Below are positions 8,116-17,818 of a stretch of DNA of 64,000 nt, piece by piece. The stretch comes from Pseudoalteromonas sp. A25. Its GTDB lineage: Bacteria > Pseudomonadota > Gammaproteobacteria > Enterobacterales > Alteromonadaceae. The stretch lies in NCBI RefSeq assembly GCF_009176705.1, contig NZ_AP021847.1, positions 672,501 to 736,500 on the forward strand, given 5' to 3'. Made by a program: the position numbers and the translations under genes. Below the pieces are notes generated by a model. It was not told the origin of the DNA. It searched no databases and saw only the letters and a list, made by a program, of their open reading frames with translations. Position 1 is the stretch's first letter; every line of letters begins with the position of its first letter.

Positions 8116-10395
8116 TTATTGGCACAATGCGTAGCCACCTTTTAGGTGTCCTACATGTTCAAACCCTAAGCGCGACAGTGCATTAGCGGCTACTTGCGAG
8201 CGACTACCACTTCGGCACACTAAAATAAGCTCTTGTGACTTATCATGTTGTTGCTGGCAAATGAAATCGGTAAGCCTAGTCAGCGGTACATTCATATCAA
8301 AGTCTTGGCTGTGATTAAGCGCATACTCATGCGGCTCGCGAATATCGATCAGCTTGATTTGAGAATTAGTTTTTAACTTCGCCTTAAGCTGCTCCCCATT
8401 GTATTCTTGCATGTGCTTAGTCGAGCATGACCCTGTAAATGCGCCACACATGATCTCTTCACCCGCTTGATCATTGATGTTTTTGTCTAGCTCAGTCTTA
8501 CGCTCTACAAATTGCTCCACTGTGATAGTGTTGTTTAAAACATCATTTAAGAGACTATTCCGCGCTGCTTCAGCCTTAAAGTTAGTCACAAACTCGTTGT
8601 GATAGTCATGGCTTGGACAAAGCAAGCTATGCTCCCCCACCATATTTGATAACGACTGCAAGCTTTGGTACATATGCTTTGCATCACTGCTTGAAAAGTT
8701 TGTGCGACCAAGGCTACCCATCAATACTAAATCACCACAAAAAACATAACTCACGTCAAGTTCGCCATTGTGGAGTTTACCTTTATCACACAATATCATA
8801 GAGATACTATCTTCTGTATGTCCTGGCGTGGCAACACGTACTAAGTATTTGTCGCCGATCGTGATGGCCCGTAATTGGCACTGTGAAAGCGCAATATCTG
8901 CCGCTTCATAAGGCCAACCTAAGTAATCACTATGCTGCTGCTTCAGGTGCGCTTCAGCTAAAGCCACTCTGCCAGACTGGTGGTCAGCATGACCATGGGT
9001 ATCGATAGCCGCAATTAACTGCAACTGCTGACATTGTAAAATCGTTAATAAACGGTCGCTCAGTTCAGGTAACGGATCAATAATCACTGCCGTTTTAGTA
9101 ATTGGATCGGCATACAACCAGCTACAGCTGCCACCTACTTTAAATTGTACCAAACCGTGTAACTGTGTCTTGCCATCTATATTGCCTGTTGCATTCAATA
9201 AGCAACTATGACCTAAAGCTTGTGCACAATGATGGATTCGGTCGCAAGCATGATCAATTTGCTGCTGGGTTACCGCTGGACCAAATGACATGCGAATTGC
9301 CGACTCACTTTGCCACGCGGGCACTCCCATCGCGTCAAGCACAAAACTTCGGGTTACCTTAGAGCTACATGCCGAGCCGGAGCTAACTCTAAGATTTGCC
9401 GCATCGAATAGGTCCATGATCTCTTTAGAACTGAACCCAGGAATCGCAAAGTTAATTGTCGTTGGCACGCTGTTTGAAAAGTCATGATTAAATACCACAG
9501 TTGGAAAGGCATTTTTTAATGCAAGTGCTAACTGAGAGCGAAACAATTGCAATTGACCGGCATTGGCAAACACCCCATCCCCCTGATCTAGTAGTTCATC
9601 AAAGATCACATTCAATGCAGCTAAACCCGGCAAGTTTTCAGTACCAGAGCGTAGCCCGCCTTCTTGCCCCCCACCTGCAATAAACGCCGTAAACGGGGCT
9701 CCTTCGCGAATATAAACAAAACCAATGCCTTTAGGCGCGTACAACTTATGCCCACTAAATGGTGCATAGTCAATACTAGTGTTGGCTAACTCTAAGCAGC
9801 GCTTTCCGAGTGCTTGTACACAATCTACCATCCAAAACACATCTGGGTTATGACCTCTGATCACCATTTCAAGTGCCGATAAATCTTGATAAACACCGGT
9901 TTCATTGTTCACCGCCATAGTACAAATCATCAACGCATTTGGTACTTCTTTGGCTATAAAATCATAATCAAGCGTGCCCTTTTCATCTACAGGGATCGCC
10001 TTGATAGCAGCATTAATCTCCAATACTTTATTCCAATGCTTAAGAGACTCTGGTACGGCTTTGTGCTCTGTCGCACCATATAAAATGCAATATTGCTTGT
10101 TGGCTTGCATCTTACTTTTTGCAGCGCATAAAGCAGATAAAATCCCCGTCTGAATACCTTCAGTCGCACCACTAGTAAAAATCACCTGTCCTGAACCTGC
10201 ACCTAAGACTTGCACTGCTTTACGACGGGTTTCATCCATAATTTGTTTTGCTTGCAAGCCAGTAATATGGCTACTACTGGGGTTACCAAACATCGTTTCC
10301 ATAGTAGACAACGCTGCTTTAGCAGCCTTTGGCAGTACGGGCGTAGTCGCATTTGCATCTAAATAGATTTGGCTAAGTGCTTGTTGCTCAGACAT
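8116..10395 (-). CDS. Cysteine desulfurase-like / metallo-beta-lactamase / rhodanese triple fusion
   Basis: 759 residues with three enzyme domains. Residues 1-390 are a class V aminotransferase of the NifS/IscS type: PLP lysine K217 in FSGHKLYAPKG and candidate nucleophile C343 in SSGSACSSK. Residues about 405-610 are a metallo-beta-lactamase fold close to persulfide dioxygenase/glyoxalase II: THGHADH (466-472), PGHTEDS (524), GDLV (D555), H596, and the ETHE1-like GRTNF. Residues about 660-759 are a rhodanese with C727 in CRSGSRS. Predicted chemistry is release of cysteine sulfur as persulfide, its oxidation, and sulfur transfer within one cytosolic protein. The domains are recognised; the combined pathway is inferred. 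All key residues are present. Alone, divergent from the subtilase gene. Confidence 0.88.
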   Translation of the reverse strand: MSEQQALSQIYLDANATTPVLPKAAKAALSTMETMFGNPSSSHITGLQAKQIMDETRRKAVQVLGAGSGQVIFTSGATEGIQTGILSALCAAKSKMQANKQYCILYGATEHKAVPESLKHWNKVLEINAAIKAIPVDEKGTLDYDFIAKEVPNALMICTMAVNNETGVYQDLSALEMVIRGHNPDVFWMVDCVQALGKRCLELANTSIDYAPFSGHKLYAPKGIGFVYIREGAPFTAFIAGGGQEGGLRSGTENLPGLAALNVIFDELLDQGDGVFANAGQLQLFRSQLALALKNAFPTVVFNHDFSNSVPTTINFAIPGFSSKEIMDLFDAANLRVSSGSACSSKVTRSFVLDAMGVPAWQSESAIRMSFGPAVTQQQIDHACDRIHHCAQALGHSCLLNATGNIDGKTQLHGLVQFKVGGSCSWLYADPITKTAVIIDPLPELSDRLLTILQCQQLQLIAAIDTHGHADHQSGRVALAEAHLKQQHSDYLGWPYEAADIALSQCQLRAITIGDKYLVRVATPGHTEDSISMILCDKGKLHNGELDVSYVFCGDLVLMGSLGRTNFSSSDAKHMYQSLQSLSNMVGEHSLLCPSHDYHNEFVTNFKAEAARNSLLNDVLNNTITVEQFVERKTELDKNINDQAGEEIMCGAFTGSCSTKHMQEYNGEQLKAKLKTNSQIKLIDIREPHEYALNHSQDFDMNVPLTRLTDFICQQQHDKSQELILVCRSGSRSQVAANALSRLGFEHVGHLKGGYALCQ

Positions 10396-10427
10396 GACAG
10401 GACCTTTCTTTATATCGAATCCAACAG

Positions 10428-10472
10428 TTATAACTAAAAGATATAACTAATTACTTATTGCTATATTAGCAA
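10428..10472. promoter_or_regulatory. Candidate operator upstream of the sulfur-fusion gene
   Basis: TATAACTAA occurs twice, at 10429 and 10442 (13-bp period). It is followed by the perfect palindrome TTGCTA-TAT-TAGCAA at 10458-10472. The array sits 33-77 nt upstream of the fusion start codon, a promoter-proximal place for a repressor. The regulator is unknown; ArsR-type sulfur sensors such as BigR would be one idea. The rest of the 306-bp gap to the subtilase is A/T-rich promoter-like sequence. Confidence 0.4.
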
Positions 10473-10701
10473 GTTATGGTGCTTATTCAACCATTAATTT
10501 TGCAATAATATTGTGTAAAGGCTCTAGTACTGGGACTTTTGAGCAACGCTATACAGTATTGGACCCAAAAAACTTATAACCGTTATTGTGCATATTAAGT
10601 TAAATTTAAGTTAAAAAATTATAACAATTGAGTTTATTTTTTGTTCAATTTCCGTCATTGTAAAAACGAATCCACTCAAAACAACATGTAAAGGAAATAA
10701 T

Positions 10702-12582
10702 ATGACAAAGCTAAGCACTCTCACTTTAGCGGTTACTTTAGGTCTTGCTGCAACACATAGCTACGCGGCAAAAATGTTACCAGTACAAGCTGATAAAGCG
10801 ATTGAAGATAAGTATATTGTGGTATTTGATACCCCAAGCGTTGTCGATAGAAAAGACGCAAAACGCATGAACGCTTATCTTAATGCACAAGGTAACGACT
10901 TGGAGACCAAGTATAATGTACGTGTTGAGCGTAACTTTGGCACGGCTCTTAGTGGCGTACTTGTAAAAGCAAATAAAAGCCAGATCCATGCAATGCTAAA
11001 AGATGGCAACATCAAATATATCGAACAAGACCAAATTGTTTCTGTAGAACCTATGGTTGATGTGAAAGTTGAGCAGAACATGGTTGAGATCCAAGCCGAT
11101 CAAAACAATGCAGTTTGGGGTTTAGACCGCATCGATCAGCAAGACCTACCGCTTAACGGTGTATACCACTACGACTACGATGGCTCTGGTGTTACTGCCT
11201 ATGTAATCGATACGGGTGTATTAATCAGCCACAATGAATTTGGTAACCGCGCAAGCCACGGTTATGACTTTATCGACAACGACTCTGACGCAACCGACTG
11301 TAACGGCCACGGTACTCACGTAGCAGGAACTATCGGTGGTTCAACTTATGGTGTTGCGAAAAACGTAAACGTGGTTGGTGTACGCGTATTGAGTTGTAGC
11401 GGTTCTGGTTCAAACTCTGGTGTAATCGCCGGTATTAATTGGGTGAAAAACAATGCCTCTGGCCCATCAGTTGCCAACATGAGCCTAGGTGGGGGCGCGT
11501 CTCAAGCAACGGATGACGCAGTCAATAATGCCGTGGCATCAGGTATTAGCTTTGTTGTAGCAGCAGGTAACGATAACAGCAGCGCATGTAACTACTCTCC
11601 AGCACGTGCTGCTAATGCTATCACTGTTGGCTCAACCACCAGTGGCGATGGCCGCTCAAGCTTCTCTAACTATGGTAATTGTCTAGACATTTACGCGCCG
11701 GGTTCAAGCATCAAATCAGCTTGGTATAACTCAAACACGGCCACCAACACCATTAGCGGCACATCAATGGCGTCACCGCACGTTGCAGGTACTGTAGCAC
11801 TTTATCTTGATGAAAACCCAAGCCTAACACCTTCTCAAATTGATCAAATGCTTAGTAGTAAGAGTGCCAAGAACAAGATTTCAGATGCGAAATCAGGTTC
11901 GCCAAATGAGTTACTTCAAGCGGCATCAGGTCCAATTATTGAACCTGAGGTAACCGTACTCACCAGTGGTCAAGGCCAAGCAGTATCTGGCGCGACGGGT
12001 TCGCAAAGTTACTTCAAAATTGACGTACCCGCTGGCAGCGAAGCACTATCGTTTGTATTAGGCGGTGGTTCTGGTGATGCTGATCTATACGTTAAACAAG
12101 GTGGCTTACCGGGGATCAACGATTATCAATGTCGTCCATACAAAAATGGTAATGCAGAGCAATGTGACTTTACTAACCCAGCAGGCGGAGAGTGGTTTGC
12201 CATGTTGCACGGTTACGCTTCATACAGCGGTGCAACATTAACTGCAACCGTAGGCGGCGACACAGGTGGTTGTGGTAGCAACTGTCTACAAAATGGTGTA
12301 CCAGTTTCAAACTTATCGGGTACTTCAGGCCAGCAATTGACTTATACTATTGAAGTACCGGCTAACGTTACTTTAAATGTATCTATCTCTGGTGGTAGCG
12401 GCGATGCCGACCTTTACGTTAAAAAAGGCTCAGCCCCAACACTATCTAGCTACGACTGCCGCCCTTGGAAAAATGGCAACAGTGAAAGTTGCTCATTAAG
12501 CTCAGGCACAGGTGGTACATACCACATTATGCTAAATGGTTATAGCAGCTTCTCTGGCGTGAGCTTAGTCGGCCAATACTAA
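10702..12582 (+). CDS. Secreted subtilisin-like serine protease (S8) with two PPC domains
   Basis: 626 residues. A Sec signal peptide ([22 protein letters not shown]) is followed by an inhibitor I9 propeptide (about 35-120, with DKYIVVF). The S8 catalytic domain carries Asp170 (YVIDTGV), His203 (NGHGTHVAG) and Ser355 ([12 protein letters not shown]). Two pre-peptidase C-terminal domains follow, each with [12 protein letters not shown] or [13 protein letters not shown] and a Cys pair (YQCRP/EQCDF, YDCRP/ESCSL). Such PPC domains are usually removed on secretion and can aid export or binding of insoluble protein. ATG preceded by AAAGGAAATA. Monocistronic, closed by a strong terminator. This is a common class of secreted protease in marine Alteromonadales. 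Confidence 0.95.
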   Translation: MTKLSTLTLAVTLGLAATHSYAAKMLPVQADKAIEDKYIVVFDTPSVVDRKDAKRMNAYLNAQGNDLETKYNVRVERNFGTALSGVLVKANKSQIHAMLKDGNIKYIEQDQIVSVEPMVDVKVEQNMVEIQADQNNAVWGLDRIDQQDLPLNGVYHYDYDGSGVTAYVIDTGVLISHNEFGNRASHGYDFIDNDSDATDCNGHGTHVAGTIGGSTYGVAKNVNVVGVRVLSCSGSGSNSGVIAGINWVKNNASGPSVANMSLGGGASQATDDAVNNAVASGISFVVAAGNDNSSACNYSPARAANAITVGSTTSGDGRSSFSNYGNCLDIYAPGSSIKSAWYNSNTATNTISGTSMASPHVAGTVALYLDENPSLTPSQIDQMLSSKSAKNKISDAKSGSPNELLQAASGPIIEPEVTVLTSGQGQAVSGATGSQSYFKIDVPAGSEALSFVLGGGSGDADLYVKQGGLPGINDYQCRPYKNGNAEQCDFTNPAGGEWFAMLHGYASYSGATLTATVGGDTGGCGSNCLQNGVPVSNLSGTSGQQLTYTIEVPANVTLNVSISGGSGDADLYVKKGSAPTLSSYDCRPWKNGNSESCSLSSGTGGTYHIMLNGYSSFSGVSLVGQY

Positions 12583-12601
12583 GCCAAGTTAAAGTCATCA
12601 T

Positions 12602-12635
12602 AAAAAAGCCTCAGCATATTTGCTGAGGCTTTTTT
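12602..12635 (+). terminator. Rho-independent terminator of the subtilase gene
   Basis: GCCTCAGCA and TGCTGAGGC form a GC-rich stem, flanked by an A-run before and a T-run after. It lies 20 nt past the subtilase stop. The remaining 276 bp to the next gene show no convincing gene. Confidence 0.9.
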
Positions 12636-12911
12636 ACTTGTTGTCAGGGTTACCATTTTCAGCAGGCTTATATCAGCCATCAAATACAGTTTGTCACCGA
12701 GCTTAGCAACCTCATCGTGCACTGCAAGTTTAAGCAACTGGCTACCATACCATTTCGTAACAACGTATTATTTCTTTGATATATCAACTACGCAATTTAC
12801 GTTTAACAAAAAAATAAAATTAAATAGTTATGGCAATCAACCAAATTATCTATAGCCGTATTAACACGCTTTTAAGCTCTATAAAGTCTGTTATTTATTT
12901 TAAGCTAAAGG

Positions 12912-13385
12912 CTACACATCTTGTTGCTTGCTCATTACCTCTTCCATACGTTGCATAATTTGCTCTTGAGTTAACGATTCTTTATGAGTGGCAATGGTCC
13001 AAACATGACCGAAAGGGTCCTCTAAGGTGCCAGCTCTATCGCCATAAAACTGATCATGTACAGGGCGTATTTCTTTACTACCGAGCGACACGGCATGTGC
13101 AAACATACTATCTACATCATCAACATAAAGCATTAAGCTAACAGGCGTGTCACCCAGAGATTTAGGATCAATAAAGTGCTCTTCAGCACACTTATCACTG
13201 AGCATGATATGCGAATCACCGATTTTTAATTCAGCATGTGCAATACCGCCATCTGGTAATGGTAATTGGATTACCAACTGTGCATTAAACGCTTGTTGAT
13301 AAAACACTATCGCCTTAAGTGCACCATCAATGATCAAATAGGGCGTAATACTGTGGTAACCTTTTGGAATCGCCGAAACAGTCAT
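12912..13385 (-). CDS. VOC-family protein (PhnB/glyoxalase-like)
   Basis: 157 residues. The N-terminus YHSITPYLIIDGALKAIVFY and the C-terminal EDPFGHVWTIATH are typical of PhnB-like members of the vicinal oxygen chelate family. Paired beta-alpha-beta-beta-beta units are implied: AHAELKIGDSHIMLSDK in the first half, VSLMLYVDDVDSMFAHA in the second. Metal or substrate cannot be assigned, because the family includes glyoxalase, bleomycin-binding and uncharacterised proteins. The start is supported by AGGAGC 7 nt before the ATG. Monocistronic. Confidence 0.85.
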   Translation of the reverse strand: MTVSAIPKGYHSITPYLIIDGALKAIVFYQQAFNAQLVIQLPLPDGGIAHAELKIGDSHIMLSDKCAEEHFIDPKSLGDTPVSLMLYVDDVDSMFAHAVSLGSKEIRPVHDQFYGDRAGTLEDPFGHVWTIATHKESLTQEQIMQRMEEVMSKQQDV

Positions 13386-13472
13386 TATTTGCTCCTGTCA
13401 AAACTCACCCTTTGAGACTAGTTTAAAACAGTCATATTTGCATCTCGTTACCTCGTGCTTCAGCTTCTATGA

Positions 13473-13678
13473 GTTAACTAACCTCAGCTGCACATAAGAG
13501 AATTTGCCCAATAAAGCTATTTCACTCACTTTCTTCGTTATTTTCATTTGTAATAGCTCGCTATTACTTCACGAAAATGCCTTGATAGTGAGCGAAATAT
13601 CGTCATTGGATATTGAAGGGGTTGCAATGTCTCTCTTCTGAGCTATCAAAACTCTTATCCGCAGCTGAGGTTAACTAC
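13473..13678. repeat. MITE-like long imperfect palindrome (about 206 bp)
   Basis: The ends are inverted copies: TAACCTCAGCTGC-NN-ATAAGAG on the left is matched by its complement on the right. Further in, ATTTCACTCACT pairs with AGTGAGCGAAAT. The centre is the perfect palindrome GTAATAGC-TC-GCTATTAC. The whole interval can therefore fold on itself, has no credible ORF, and ends 5 bp from the stop of the acetyltransferase gene. This architecture suggests a miniature inverted-repeat element or a long REP-like unit. Mobility is inferred, and no second copy was noticed in the window. Confidence 0.55.
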
Positions 13679-13682
13679 TTTG

Positions 13683-14126
13683 CTAAGTACTCATGGCGAC
13701 TTTTTCAATGCCATGCGATGGCGTAAAACGCTCAACGATTGTAAACCCATGCTTTTCGTATAAGCGTATAGCAGGCTCATTAACCGCTGCGGTTTCTACA
13801 GTAGCTTGAGTAATATCCAGCTCGTGCAGCACATATCGCATCAACTTATCGGCAATGCCTTTTCTAAAAAACTGTGGGTCAACGGTCAAGCTGTGAATAT
13901 CTAACACCTGCTCACAAACCGTAACTTCTATCACCGCAGCAAGTAGCTCTTGCTCGAAAAAACCATAAAAATCACTGTGCGAGTTGCTAATATCTTTTGC
14001 TGAGCGAGACAAAGGCGGGAAATTATCGGTGTCAATCAGCTGCGCTTCTACTTTATACGACTGCTGAAAAACATTATAAATTCTCTGCGCTTCATCACCG
14101 CTTGTATGCTCTAATTTGGCTATCAT
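13683..14126 (-). CDS. GNAT-family N-acetyltransferase
   Basis: 147 residues, the length of a single GNAT domain. The central strand and acetyl-CoA loop are visible as LDIHSLTVDPQFFRKGIADKLM (Q/R-x-x-G-I-A), followed by VETAAVNEPAIRLYEKHGF, the usual end of the fold. The substrate is unknown. The palindromic repeat element begins immediately after the stop codon and may act as its 3' end. The upstream 130 bp towards the LysR gene contain short GC-rich hairpins around ATGGCG/CGCCAT, possibly the LysR terminator. Confidence 0.88.
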   Translation of the reverse strand: MIAKLEHTSGDEAQRIYNVFQQSYKVEAQLIDTDNFPPLSRSAKDISNSHSDFYGFFEQELLAAVIEVTVCEQVLDIHSLTVDPQFFRKGIADKLMRYVLHELDITQATVETAAVNEPAIRLYEKHGFTIVERFTPSHGIEKVAMST

Positions 14127-14256
14127 TTTTATCCTTAGTTATTTTTAATATCAGCAAATACAGCGTAAAAATGGCGCTACTTGGCGTTTAAAAAGCGCTC
14201 GCCATCTGGCCTTTTAGCAACCACACCATATCGCGACTAAAATCGTATGGCGCTCA

Positions 14257-15195
14257 CTATGAGTTAATAAAATTCATAACCGTGTCAACCTGATGTGTTC
14301 GCCGTTTAATAAATATTTGCTTTATGTGCTTTCGCAACCAAATTAACCCTTTATCGGCACTTTGTCGCTTATGCCATAGCATTGAAATCGAAGAATGAGG
14401 GATATCTATTGGTGGGTGGGCTATTGCCAGCTCACCACAAGCTAAATGGTTATAAATGAGATCGGTAGGTAAAATAGCGATCAGGTTGCTCTCTTTAATG
14501 ATAGGTACTGCAGAGGAAAAACTATTCACCGTAAACGCGACCCGTCGAGTCAAACCGAGTTGCTGTAACGCTTGATCTACCGGGCTGGTAATATCACCAG
14601 ATAGCGAAACTAACAAATGCTCTGCCACTGCAAACGCTTCAACTGTTAAGGTTTGTTTAGTCAATGGATGATTTTTGCGCATGACACAAACATAACTTGT
14701 ATCAAATAAGTGTTCTAAACAAATATTTTCTAATGAGCGGTTACTTTGTCCTATAACAAGGTCAACATCAGCGGCATCTAAAATTGGTTTGGTACAAGCG
14801 ATAGTATAAGGAACCGCATGTAAGTTAAGTCCAGGCGCTTCGCATTCGAATAATTTGCGCAAGTCTAACCAAAGTGCATCAAGGGCGATATCAGGTAAAG
14901 CAACGCGAAATGTACGCTTAGCACTTTTAGCATCGAATTGTTCAGGCTCAATAGCTTGATTGATATTGTGCAACGGATCTCGTATTTTTCCCCAAAGGTT
15001 ATTTGCATACGTTGTAGGCTGTATTCTTCGACCATCTGGAACAAACAACTTATCTTTCCACAAGACACGCATTCTTGACACCGCGTTAGATACTGCGGGT
15101 TGAGTCATCGATAACCGCTCAGCTGCCTGTGTTATTGATTTTTCGGTCATTATAACATCAAAGATAACCAATAATTTGAGTTCTTGGGGGCGCAT
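14257..15195 (-). CDS. LysR-family transcriptional regulator
   Basis: 312 residues. The N-terminal winged helix-turn-helix reads ELKLLVIFDVIMTEKSITQ then AAERLSMTQPAVSNAVSRMR, followed by an effector-binding domain (RTFRVALPDIALDAL onwards, and a C-terminal half with NLIAILPTDL). The GTG 21 nt upstream (15216) has no Shine-Dalgarno, whereas this ATG follows AAGGA by 7 nt, so it is preferred. It is divergent from the secreted metallo-beta-lactamase gene across about 255 bp, a typical LysR-target arrangement; control of that gene is inferred. The ligand is unknown. Confidence 0.92.
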   Translation of the reverse strand: MRPQELKLLVIFDVIMTEKSITQAAERLSMTQPAVSNAVSRMRVLWKDKLFVPDGRRIQPTTYANNLWGKIRDPLHNINQAIEPEQFDAKSAKRTFRVALPDIALDALWLDLRKLFECEAPGLNLHAVPYTIACTKPILDAADVDLVIGQSNRSLENICLEHLFDTSYVCVMRKNHPLTKQTLTVEAFAVAEHLLVSLSGDITSPVDQALQQLGLTRRVAFTVNSFSSAVPIIKESNLIAILPTDLIYNHLACGELAIAHPPIDIPHSSISMLWHKRQSADKGLIWLRKHIKQIFIKRRTHQVDTVMNFINS

Positions 15196-15450
15196 GTCAA
15201 CGTCCTTACGTACCACATAAATACATCATATATTTTAATGCATTACTTGTCATTTAAAGCAACTCATCATTTTTAGAAATGCGTTTGATGCCATTATAAA
15301 ATTATATTTAGTGCCTAAACCTTCATAATATGATCTAAATGAGTAAGCGAACAGAGCATACATTCAAGTGAAAATGACTTTTATTTTAGTAAGTTACTTG
15401 CATTGCTTAGGCGCTTCAGTACATAAAGTTAACGCTTAAGGTTGTTAAAA

Positions 15451-16362
15451 ATGCAAAAGATAATTCTACTTATGATTTTTTCTTGCTGGTGTAGCATTGT
15501 AGGTGCACACAACCACGACAAGGACACTGGTTTTGGCATCAAAGTGACTAGTCTTGGCGAAAATATTTTTGAACTAAGAACAGATCGCTCAGGCAATGTA
15601 GCTGTTTTAATTGGCCAAGATGGCGTTTTTATGGTGGACACACAAATGGAACATTTAGTTGAGCTTATTGATAGTGAGCAAAAAAAGCTGTCGAACAACC
15701 AAGAGGTGAAGCTAATTCTAAATACCCACTTTCACCGAGATCACGTCAGAGGGAATGCGTATTTTAAAAAACGAGGTGCCTTGGTCATGGCCCACCCCAA
15801 TGTGCGTCGATACCTAGAAAAGCCAAAAGCAATCAAAATGTTAAACCGCACAGCTCCGCTGTTTACACCTGAGTATTACCCAACGATAGATGTTACAACT
15901 GGCACATCAATAAAAATGAATGGTCAAACTATTAAGCTGTATCACACGCCAAACGCCCACACCAATAGTGATCTATTTGTGGTATTTGAACAAGCCAATG
16001 TAATACATGCTGGAGACCTCGTTTTTAATCGGCGTTTTCCATTTATTGATATTGATAATGGTGGCTCGGTGGCAGGCTATATTGCTGGTATTAAAAAAAT
16101 AATTGATGTTGCTAACGCAGATACAAAAATTATCGCAGGACATGGTCCAATCGCATCGATAGCAGACTTAACAGCCAGTATCACGATGTTAAGCGAGACG
16201 CACGCGATCATTAAAGAGCTAGTTAAAAAAGGTTTGTCTTTAGAAGCAATTAAGGCTTTAGCGCCTTTAAAAAGTTATACCAAAAAATGGAATTGGGCAT
16301 TCATCAGTACTGAGAGAATGCTGATAACGCATTACTACGATATAACGGGAAAGCTTGAGTAA
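15451..16362 (+). CDS. Secreted metallo-beta-lactamase-fold hydrolase
   Basis: 303 residues. A signal peptide (MQKIILLMIFSCWCSIVGA) is followed by a mature MBL domain. The metal-binding THFHRDH lies at residues 92-98, followed by HTPNAHTNSD, the Asp in HAGDLVFN and the last His in IIAGHGP. The pattern fits periplasmic MBL hydrolases of the wider glyoxalase II/quinoprotein-relay type more than classical beta-lactamases, so antibiotic hydrolysis is not claimed. A TTG at 15442 is in frame, but the ATG at 15451 gives the better signal peptide. The divergent LysR gene may control it. Confidence 0.87.
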   Translation: MQKIILLMIFSCWCSIVGAHNHDKDTGFGIKVTSLGENIFELRTDRSGNVAVLIGQDGVFMVDTQMEHLVELIDSEQKKLSNNQEVKLILNTHFHRDHVRGNAYFKKRGALVMAHPNVRRYLEKPKAIKMLNRTAPLFTPEYYPTIDVTTGTSIKMNGQTIKLYHTPNAHTNSDLFVVFEQANVIHAGDLVFNRRFPFIDIDNGGSVAGYIAGIKKIIDVANADTKIIAGHGPIASIADLTASITMLSETHAIIKELVKKGLSLEAIKALAPLKSYTKKWNWAFISTERMLITHYYDITGKLE

Positions 16363-16437
16363 AAAGCTTTGGATGCGATGGATCCAGTAATATTCATTTT
16401 TTAGTTGAAGTAAACAGGGCCGACTAGGAGATAATTT

Positions 16438-17673
16438 GTGAATTTAATACACAACACCAAACTTTACGTATGTGCTGTGCTCACATTGGTGGCTACAAAT
16501 AGCTTTGCGACACAAGATGTTATTTTGGCAAACGATAGCAAAACCGAGGATCACTTTGGTTATAGTGCAGCTATTGACGGCAATACCATACTCGTTGGTG
16601 CGCCCAAAGCAGACACTGATGGGCGCGAGAATGCAGGGGCTGCTTATGTCTATGCGTTAGATGGTAACGGCTGGTCTCAACAGGCCAAACTAGTGGCAAA
16701 GCCCGCCTTTACCGAAGATACGCTTGGCGGTAACGTAGCAATAAAAGGTGATATTGCGATGTTAGGTGCAATGAGAAGAGATGACAAAGGGAAAGACTCT
16801 GGTGCTGTTATCTCCTTCGTGCGTCAATCAAATAATTGGACACAACAGCAAATTATCACCGCGCCAGACGCCAAACCTGGTGATGCTTTTGGTCAAACGA
16901 TTTCCCTTACTGAAAAACATCTTGTCATTGGTGCACCGCGCAATGATGCGGTGGGTGTAGATTCTGGGGCCGCTTATATATACACACGAGAGAATGATAC
17001 ATGGCGTTTTCAAACAAAAATCACAGCAAGCGATGGGGCAGCAGAAGACTTATTTGGCATAAGCGTTGCGATTGACGGCAACACGCTGCTTGTTGGCGCC
17101 GATTTAAATGATGAACAAGCAGAAAACGCAGGAGCCGTTTATGTGTTTGTTCTGCACAATGACCAGTGGCAACAAGAAGCCAAACTTATGGCGTCTGATG
17201 GGAGTAAAACCGACATTTTTGGCGTCAGGGTTGCTATATCAGATAATACAGCGTTAATTTCAGCAAGACGTGATGACGTTGAAGGATTAGGCGTAGATGC
17301 TGGCTCTGCTTATATTTTTGAACGAAACGGCCGTACTTGGACACAAACAATTAAATTAACTTCACCAGATGGACGCGCAGACGACAGGTTTGGACGCGGC
17401 GTAGCGTTAAGCAAAGGCACTGCACTCATCAGCGCAATGAACCATGACTCGAACGGAACTGATACGGGGGCTGTCTATGTTTACAAAAAAGGAGCGAACG
17501 GCTGGCATTACACATCAAAAATTACAGCAAAAATTAGTTTGCCCAATGATAGGTTTGGATGGAACGTTAGCTTATCTGATGGGACAGCGGTGATAGCTAC
17601 GCCAAACCATGACGGTATAGGTAAAGACTCAGGCGCCGTATTTATACAAGATTTAAACAGCGCAGCTAAGTAA
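16438..17673 (+). CDS. Secreted FG-GAP beta-propeller protein
   Basis: 411 residues, GTG start preceded by AGGAG at 8 nt. A signal peptide ends near TNSFA. The rest is seven repeats of about 55 residues, each with a D-x-FG turn and then a V-A-I-x-G/D-x-T-x-x-x-G/S-A strand pair: DHFGYSAAIDGNTILVGAP, DTLGGNVAIKGD, DAFGQTISL, DLFGISVAIDGNTLLVGAD, DIFGVRVAISDN, DRFGRGVALSKG and DRFGWNVSLSDG. Seven blades make a complete propeller of the integrin alpha/FG-GAP type, often calcium-binding and used for protein contacts. No enzymatic domain is attached. Ligand unknown. Confidence 0.9.
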   Translation: MNLIHNTKLYVCAVLTLVATNSFATQDVILANDSKTEDHFGYSAAIDGNTILVGAPKADTDGRENAGAAYVYALDGNGWSQQAKLVAKPAFTEDTLGGNVAIKGDIAMLGAMRRDDKGKDSGAVISFVRQSNNWTQQQIITAPDAKPGDAFGQTISLTEKHLVIGAPRNDAVGVDSGAAYIYTRENDTWRFQTKITASDGAAEDLFGISVAIDGNTLLVGADLNDEQAENAGAVYVFVLHNDQWQQEAKLMASDGSKTDIFGVRVAISDNTALISARRDDVEGLGVDAGSAYIFERNGRTWTQTIKLTSPDGRADDRFGRGVALSKGTALISAMNHDSNGTDTGAVYVYKKGANGWHYTSKITAKISLPNDRFGWNVSLSDGTAVIATPNHDGIGKDSGAVFIQDLNSAAK

Positions 17674-17687
17674 CACTCGCCCATCTG

Positions 17688-17720
17688 GACGTTCGTAGTA
17701 TTTGCTCGAACGTCTCTTTA
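17688..17720 (+). terminator. Hairpin downstream of the FG-GAP gene
   Basis: GACGTTCG and CGAACGTC form an 8-bp stem with an 11-nt loop, followed by TCTTT, 15 nt after the stop codon. It is a plausible rho-independent terminator with a short T-tract. Confidence 0.5.
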
Positions 17721-17818
17721 TCGCGGCCACTGTTAGCATAGGAACAGGTGTAGATAATTATCCCTGCAAATTAATAAAATAATAGACACGAAACTGCGGG
17801 CAGGCATTCCTTCTTCGC

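Noticed and set aside
12579..12767. Open minus-strand frame downstream of the subtilase gene
   Set aside because: No start codon with a ribosome site, and it passes through the strong terminator hairpin at 12602-12635. Chance or old remnant at most.
15442..15450. TTG start for the secreted metallo-beta-lactamase
   Set aside because: The ATG at 15451 gives a standard signal peptide.
15451..16362. Beta-lactam resistance enzyme
   Set aside because: It has the general MBL metal motif only and resembles periplasmic glyoxalase II-like hydrolases; nothing in the sequence supports a carbapenemase claim.
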